From NCBI GenBank assembly GCA_031280705.1, contig JAITGJ010000078.1:1-9074 (forward strand): a stretch of 9,074 nucleotides of DNA. The letters run 5' to 3'. The stretch comes from Spirochaetaceae bacterium (GTDB lineage: Bacteria; Spirochaetota; Spirochaetia; Treponematales; Breznakiellaceae). The translations under genes were made by a program, and so were the position numbers. Below the pieces are notes generated by a model. It was not told where the DNA came from. It did not search any database and was given only the letters and a program-made list of their open reading frames with translations. This document shows, piece after piece, positions 5,839 to 9,074 of this stretch. The number at the start of each line of letters is the position of its first letter. The stretch's first letter is position 1.

Positions 5839-7479
5839 ATGGCAGAAAATCATGCGGAAGACGGCGCCGGGAACGGGCAGAAGACGGACGGGAAGGCCGT
5901 CCACTGGGCCGATGAGTACGCGGCGAAAATTGTCCGGGAAAAGGGCGAGAAAGAACAGTATGTCTGCGCATCGGGGATTACCCCGTCGGGAACGGTGCAC
6001 ATCGGCAATTTTAGGGAAATCATTTCGACCGAACTGGTAGCGCGTTCGCTCCGGGACATGGGGAAAAACGTACGCTTCATTTATTCATGGGACGATTACG
6101 ACGTATTTCGCAAAGTCCCCGCCAATATGCCCAATCAGGAAAAATTGCAGGCGTACCTTCGTTTTCCAATCACGATGGTGAGCGATCCCTGGGGGCGCGA
6201 TGAAAGTTATGCGCGGCATCATGAAGTTGATGTTGAAACGGTACTTCCCCGCGTAGGAATACGCCCGGAATATCTATACCAGGCGGAAAAATACCGCGCG
6301 TCTGCCTATGCCGAAGGCATCCGCAAGGCGCTGGAACACCGCGCGGAACTGAAAAATATTCTAGACCGGTTCCGTGACGGGGATCACAAAATCAGGGGCG
6401 CATGGTGGCCGGTAAGTGTTTTCTGCGATACGTGCAACCGGGACGAAACGGAGGTGCTGGGCTGGGACGGTGAATGGACCCTCTCCTGGCAGTGCGCCGC
6501 CTGCGGCCGCCGCGCCGCCGTTGATCTCAGATCCGCGCGCGGCGTAAAGCTGCTCTGGCGTATTGACTGGCCCATGCGCTGGGAATACGAAAAGGTCGAT
6601 TTTGAACCGGCGGGCAAGGATCACCACAGCCAGGGCGGCAGTTTTGATACCGCGCGCCTTGTATGCCGGGAAGTGTACAACTGGGAAGCGCCGGTTAGTT
6701 TCCGCTACGATTTTATCGGCGTCAAGGGACGCGGCGGAAAAATGTCCAGTTCACAGGGAGACGTGATCACCCTTGCGGATCTTCTGGAAGTCTACACGCC
6801 GGAAGTGGTCCGGTATCTGTTCGCGGGAACACGGCCCAACACGGAATTTACCATTTCTTTTGATCTTGACGTGATAAAAACCTACGAGGATTACGACCGC
6901 CTTGAACGGATCGCCTGGAAAAAGGAAGCGGCAAAAAGCGAAGACGCCTGCCTGCGGGACCGGCGCATTTACGAACTTTCGCAGGTGGAACAGCCGCCCG
7001 CGATCATGCCGTATCAGGTGCCGTTCCGTCATTTGTGCAACCTTTTGCAGATTTCCGGCAATGATATTGAGCGTACCATTTCCGCGCTTCGGGACAACGG
7101 CGCGGACATACGGCCCGAACAGGTTCCGGGCCTTGCGGCGCGCAGCGTTTGCGCGCTCAACTGGCTGTTGAACTACGCGCCCGATGAATTCCGCTTTGCC
7201 CTCCGGCCCGCCGGAGAACGCGCGGACCTTTCCCCGGAGGAAGCGGCGGCGGTGCGGCGGCTGCGGGATACGGTGGTGGCGCGGATTGGAGATTTTGAAA
7301 CGGACAAACCCTGCGCCGAGGCGATTTATAAAGCCGCGGAAGACGTCGGCATTGACGGCAAAACCCTGTTCCGCGCGGTGTACCAGGCGCTCATCGGGAA
7401 AGACCAGGGCCCGCGCCTTGCCAATTTTCTGCGTTCCATCAACCGGGACCGGCTTTTATCCATTCTGTCCGCGTATTAG
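5839..7479 (+). CDS. lysS: Class I lysyl-tRNA synthetase
   Basis: This 546-residue cytoplasmic enzyme charges tRNA-Lys with lysine using ATP. It is the class I (Rossmann-fold) form, often called LysK, unrelated to the common class II enzyme. The active site shows the HIGH-type motif HIGN (54-57, within ITPSGTVHIGNF) and the KMSKS-type loop KMSSS (301-305). A zinc-knuckle pair CDTC (196-199) and CAAC (219-222) matches that of the family. The C-terminal helical part (about 350-546) would contact the anticodon. Length and motifs are intact, and Trp-rich segments such as AWWPVSVFCDTC are typical. The start lies 2 bases after the tex stop. AAGGAG (5819-5824) is 14 bases upstream, so translation is probably coupled to tex. 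No class II lysS or tRNA-Lys gene is in the window. Class I LysRS is characteristic of archaea and spirochaetes, and this is the main clue to the host. Confidence 0.95.
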   Translation: MAENHAEDGAGNGQKTDGKAVHWADEYAAKIVREKGEKEQYVCASGITPSGTVHIGNFREIISTELVARSLRDMGKNVRFIYSWDDYDVFRKVPANMPNQEKLQAYLRFPITMVSDPWGRDESYARHHEVDVETVLPRVGIRPEYLYQAEKYRASAYAEGIRKALEHRAELKNILDRFRDGDHKIRGAWWPVSVFCDTCNRDETEVLGWDGEWTLSWQCAACGRRAAVDLRSARGVKLLWRIDWPMRWEYEKVDFEPAGKDHHSQGGSFDTARLVCREVYNWEAPVSFRYDFIGVKGRGGKMSSSQGDVITLADLLEVYTPEVVRYLFAGTRPNTEFTISFDLDVIKTYEDYDRLERIAWKKEAAKSEDACLRDRRIYELSQVEQPPAIMPYQVPFRHLCNLLQISGNDIERTISALRDNGADIRPEQVPGLAARSVCALNWLLNYAPDEFRFALRPAGERADLSPEEAAAVRRLRDTVVARIGDFETDKPCAEAIYKAAEDVGIDGKTLFRAVYQALIGKDQGPRLANFLRSINRDRLLSILSAY

Positions 7480-7485
7480 GGCGAT

Positions 7486-7502
7486 AAAACCCGCGCGGTT
7501 TT
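7486..7502 (+). other. Small hairpin between lysS and murA
   Basis: AAAACC (7486-7491) pairs with GGTTTT (7497-7502) around a CGCGC loop, 6 bases after the lysS stop. The T-tract belongs to the stem and is followed by CCC, so this is at best a weak terminator or processing site. It may reduce read-through from lysS into murA. Confidence 0.3.
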
Positions 7503-7512
7503 CCCGGCGCTG

Positions 7513-7554
7513 TTGACCATGGAGGGGAAAGGGCGCTAAAGTTTTGACCATGGA
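7513..7554 (+). repeat. 11-base direct repeat duplicating the murA start context
   Basis: TTGACCATGGA occurs at 7513-7523 and again at 7544-7554, where it contains the murA ATG. The first copy opens a six-codon frame (7519-7539, MEGKGR then TAA) whose second and third codons form the GGAGGGG that would serve as the murA ribosome binding site. GGAGGGG ends 22 bases before the murA ATG, longer than usual. A short duplication is the simplest origin; a leader peptide is possible but unproven. Confidence 0.4.
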
Positions 7555-8827
7555 TCAGTACCTTATCGAAGGCGGGCGCCCCGTCGGCGGGACAATCCGG
7601 GCCAGCGGAAACAAAAACGCAGCCCTGCCCTGTATCGCCGCGGCGCTTCTTACAGATGAACCGGTAACGCTTGCGAATGTTCCCGATATTGAAGATGTGC
7701 AGGTGATGCTGTCGGTGTACCGCGCGCTGGGCGGGAACGTCGAATATCCTGCGCCCAATACGCTCCGCCTTCAAATGAGCGATATAAAAACGTCTGAAAT
7801 CCCCGATACATACGCAAAAAAAATCCGGGCGTCGATTCTTTTCGCGGGGCCGCTTCTTGCCCGCACGGGAAAGGCGGTGCTGCCGCCGCCGGGGGGCGAC
7901 GTTATCGGGCGCAGGCGGCTTGACACACATTTTCTCGCCCTTACGGAACTCGGCGCGGAAGTTACGGTCAGCGGGGCCTATATTTTTACCACGCGCGGGA
8001 TGCGGGGCGAAGATATTTTTCTTGACGAGGCGTCGGTTACGGCAACGGAAAACGCGGTCATGGCGGCGGTTACGGCACGGGGTGAAACGATACTTACCAA
8101 TGCCGCCGGGGAGCCGCATGTGCAGGACCTCTGCCGTATGCTCAACATGATGGGCGCAAAGATAGAAGGAACCGGCTCAAATGTGCTCCGCATCCGGGGA
8201 GTAAAAAAACTTTCCGGCTGCGCTTTCGAAATCGGCGCGGATTTTATGGAAGTGGGATCATTTATCGGGCTTGCCGCGGCGACACGGGGCGATCTCTGCA
8301 TACAAGGAATCGCGCCGCGCGACATACGGCCCGCGAAAATCGCCTTTGGCAAGCTGGGTATTGTCTGGGAACACGAAGGCGACACGATTCATGTACCGAA
8401 AGATCAGGCCATGCGGGTAAATCATGATTTGGGCGGCATGATTCCAAAAATTGACGATGCTCCCTGGCCGGGATTTCCGCCGGATCTGACGAGCATCATT
8501 ACGGTCGTGGCTACCCAGGTGGCCGGTACGGTACTGGTGCATGAAAAAATGTTTGAATCACGGATGTTTTTTGTGGACAAACTTATCGGCATGGGGGCGC
8601 ATATCGTCCTCTGCGATCCCCACCGCGCCGTTATTTCAGGCCCGGCCCGTCTTGCCGCGGCGGAACTCCACAGTCCCGATGTGCGCGCCGGCATGGCGAT
8701 GGTGATCGCGGCCATGTGCGCGGACGGGATCAGCGTAATACGCAATGTGTATCAGATTGAGCGGGGTTACGAAAAGGTAACGGCCCGCCTTGCCGCGATC
8801 GGGGGCCGCATCCGCGGCGCCGAATAG
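7550..8827 (+). CDS. murA: UDP-N-acetylglucosamine 1-carboxyvinyltransferase with Cys-to-Asp active site
   Basis: MurA transfers enolpyruvate from PEP to UDP-GlcNAc, the first committed step of peptidoglycan synthesis, in the cytoplasm. The 425-residue product begins MDQYLIEGG, aligning with the usual MDKFxVxG start, and has the substrate residues K22-N23 in ASGNKNAALP. The flexible catalytic loop reads PPGGDVIGRRRLDTH: position 117, Cys in most bacteria (Cys115 in E. coli), is Asp. The general base Asp is D312 in WPGFPPDLTS, and the C-terminal ERGYEK keeps the conserved Arg (R405). Two EPSP-synthase-like lobes are complete, so the enzyme should be active. Asp at this position is known from Mycobacterium, Chlamydia and Borrelia and gives intrinsic fosfomycin insensitivity. 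ATG 7550 is preferred to an in-frame TTG at 7544, on alignment. No promoter of its own is obvious; it is probably transcribed with tex-lysS and ends at the terminator near 9037. Confidence 0.95.
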   Translation: MDQYLIEGGRPVGGTIRASGNKNAALPCIAAALLTDEPVTLANVPDIEDVQVMLSVYRALGGNVEYPAPNTLRLQMSDIKTSEIPDTYAKKIRASILFAGPLLARTGKAVLPPPGGDVIGRRRLDTHFLALTELGAEVTVSGAYIFTTRGMRGEDIFLDEASVTATENAVMAAVTARGETILTNAAGEPHVQDLCRMLNMMGAKIEGTGSNVLRIRGVKKLSGCAFEIGADFMEVGSFIGLAAATRGDLCIQGIAPRDIRPAKIAFGKLGIVWEHEGDTIHVPKDQAMRVNHDLGGMIPKIDDAPWPGFPPDLTSIITVVATQVAGTVLVHEKMFESRMFFVDKLIGMGAHIVLCDPHRAVISGPARLAAAELHSPDVRAGMAMVIAAMCADGISVIRNVYQIERGYEKVTARLAAIGGRIRGAE

Positions 8828-8835
8828 CGGAATAT

Positions 8836-8859
8836 ACCGGACTTGTCCGCGGATCCGGT
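8836..8859 (+). other. Weak hairpin just after murA
   Basis: ACCGGA (8836-8841) and TCCGGT (8854-8859) can pair around a 12-base loop that could itself form GGAC/GTCC. There is no T-tract, only TTGTCT downstream. It may cap the murA mRNA, but the real terminator is further on. Confidence 0.25.
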
Positions 8860-8913
8860 TGTCTATCGAACGGGTCCCCGCGCAATGCACCGCAGCATCC
8901 TAAACACAGCGCA

Positions 8914-8939
8914 TTGTACCCTTTTTAAGCGGCTATAAT
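8914..8939 (+). promoter_or_regulatory. Perfect TATAAT box upstream of the 3' hairpin cluster
   Basis: TATAAT (8934-8939) matches the -10 consensus at all six positions. The best -35 candidate, TTGTAC (8914-8919), is only 14 bases away, shorter than the usual 16-18, so strength is uncertain. Transcription would begin near 8946 and run into the hairpins at 8960-9037. An AT-rich patch in a GC-rich region supports a promoter. Confidence 0.4.
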
Positions 8940-8945
8940 CATTTG

Positions 8946-9037
8946 TCTGGTAAAGAATAGACGTGTTCCAAAACCCGGTTGGTTTCGGAACACGTCCTGC
9001 GGTTTCTCAGGCTAAAGCCTTGTGAAACCGCTTTTTT
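8946..9037 (+). ncRNA. Candidate small RNA or attenuated leader (two hairpins ending in a terminator)
   Basis: Between a TATAAT box and a canonical terminator lies about 90 bases with no reading frame of note. The first hairpin is a perfect 10-bp stem GACGTGTTCC/GGAACACGTC (8960-8969 with 8987-8996), topped after an A-C mismatch by AAACC/GGTTT (8971-8975 with 8981-8985) and the loop CGGTT. The second is the terminator at 8999-9037. GGTTTC of hairpin 1 (8981-8986) can instead pair with GAAACC of the terminator (9024-9029), giving mutually exclusive folds as in attenuators. It may be a stand-alone small RNA, the 3' UTR of murA, or the leader of a gene past the window end. It resembles no RNA family that I recognise. 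Start is inferred. Confidence 0.35.
8999..9037 (+). terminator. Rho-independent terminator downstream of murA
   Basis: GCGGTTTC (8999-9006) pairs perfectly with GAAACCGC (9024-9031). An inner stem AGGC/GCCT (9009-9012 with 9017-9020) carries a TAAA loop, and six T follow directly (9032-9037). This is a strong intrinsic terminator, 172 bases after the murA stop, and would end the murA transcript as well as any RNA started at 8946. An alternative stem CCGCTT/AAGCGG (9028-9033 with 9038-9043) overlaps the T-tract. Confidence 0.8.
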
Positions 9038-9046
9038 AAGCGGAAG

Positions 9047-9074
9047 CTGTTCTGAAACTGAAGTTTCAGAACAG
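9047..9074. repeat. Perfect 13-bp inverted repeat at the right edge
   Basis: CTGTTCTGAAACT (9047-9059) and AGTTTCAGAACAG (9062-9074) are exact complements with only GA between them, so a realistic RNA fold would open the top pairs into a small loop. The left arm is preceded by AAG (9044-9046), so the stem may extend if CTT follows the window end. It lies 9 bases after a terminator T-tract. It could be an intergenic palindromic repeat, the terminator of a convergent gene, or the start of a leader. Confidence 0.6.

Noticed and set aside
7544..7549. TTG at 7544 as the murA start
   Set aside because: ATG 7550 gives the standard MurA N-terminus and numbering (K22, N23); TTG adds only two residues and no better ribosome site.
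1..9074. CRISPR array, tRNA or rRNA genes
   Set aside because: No regularly spaced repeats, cloverleaf or rRNA-like sequence was seen on either strand.

Overview
The window looks like a chromosomal stretch from a GC-rich spirochaete, most likely a Treponema or close relative. That assignment is inferred from three things. It has a class I lysyl-tRNA synthetase, which among bacteria is typical of spirochaetes and a few other groups. Its MurA has Asp in place of the usual active-site Cys. It has a Tex protein of ordinary architecture. No rRNA, tRNA or CRISPR array was found.

Layout. Positions 1-940 are gene-poor, and the first ~300 bases are AT-rich. They hold a decayed IS4-type transposase on the minus strand (about 128-499), the tail of a heavy-metal-associated (HMA) domain on the plus strand (589-771), a repeated/inverted TGCCTGRT motif (794-834) and a good sigma70-type promoter (864-891). 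That promoter reads into a two-component operon: an OmpR-family response regulator (939-1640) and a membrane histidine kinase (1637-3058), joined by an ATGA overlap. A hairpin covers the kinase stop codon. Two further terminators, one on each strand, follow at 3125-3200. The minus-strand one lies just past the stop of a short open minus-strand segment that may be a gene remnant.

A GC palindrome and a -10 box placed for a leaderless transcript precede tex (3374-5836). tex is followed 2 bases later by lysS (5839-7479) and 70 bases later by murA (7550-8827). These three probably form one housekeeping operon covering transcription/RNA handling (Tex), lysine charging of tRNA (LysRS) and the first committed step of peptidoglycan synthesis (MurA). 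The window ends in about 250 non-coding bases with a perfect TATAAT box, an elaborate hairpin, a canonical rho-independent terminator and a third perfect hairpin that reaches the last base. This block could be a small RNA or an attenuated leader for the next gene, and it is the best candidate here for something undescribed.

Most interesting points: the Cys-to-Asp MurA (predicted fosfomycin-insensitive), the 3'-end hairpin cluster with mutually exclusive pairings, the apparent leaderless start of tex, the decayed transposase whose changes look biased toward T-to-C/A-to-G, and the minus-strand terminator with its small remnant between the kinase and tex.
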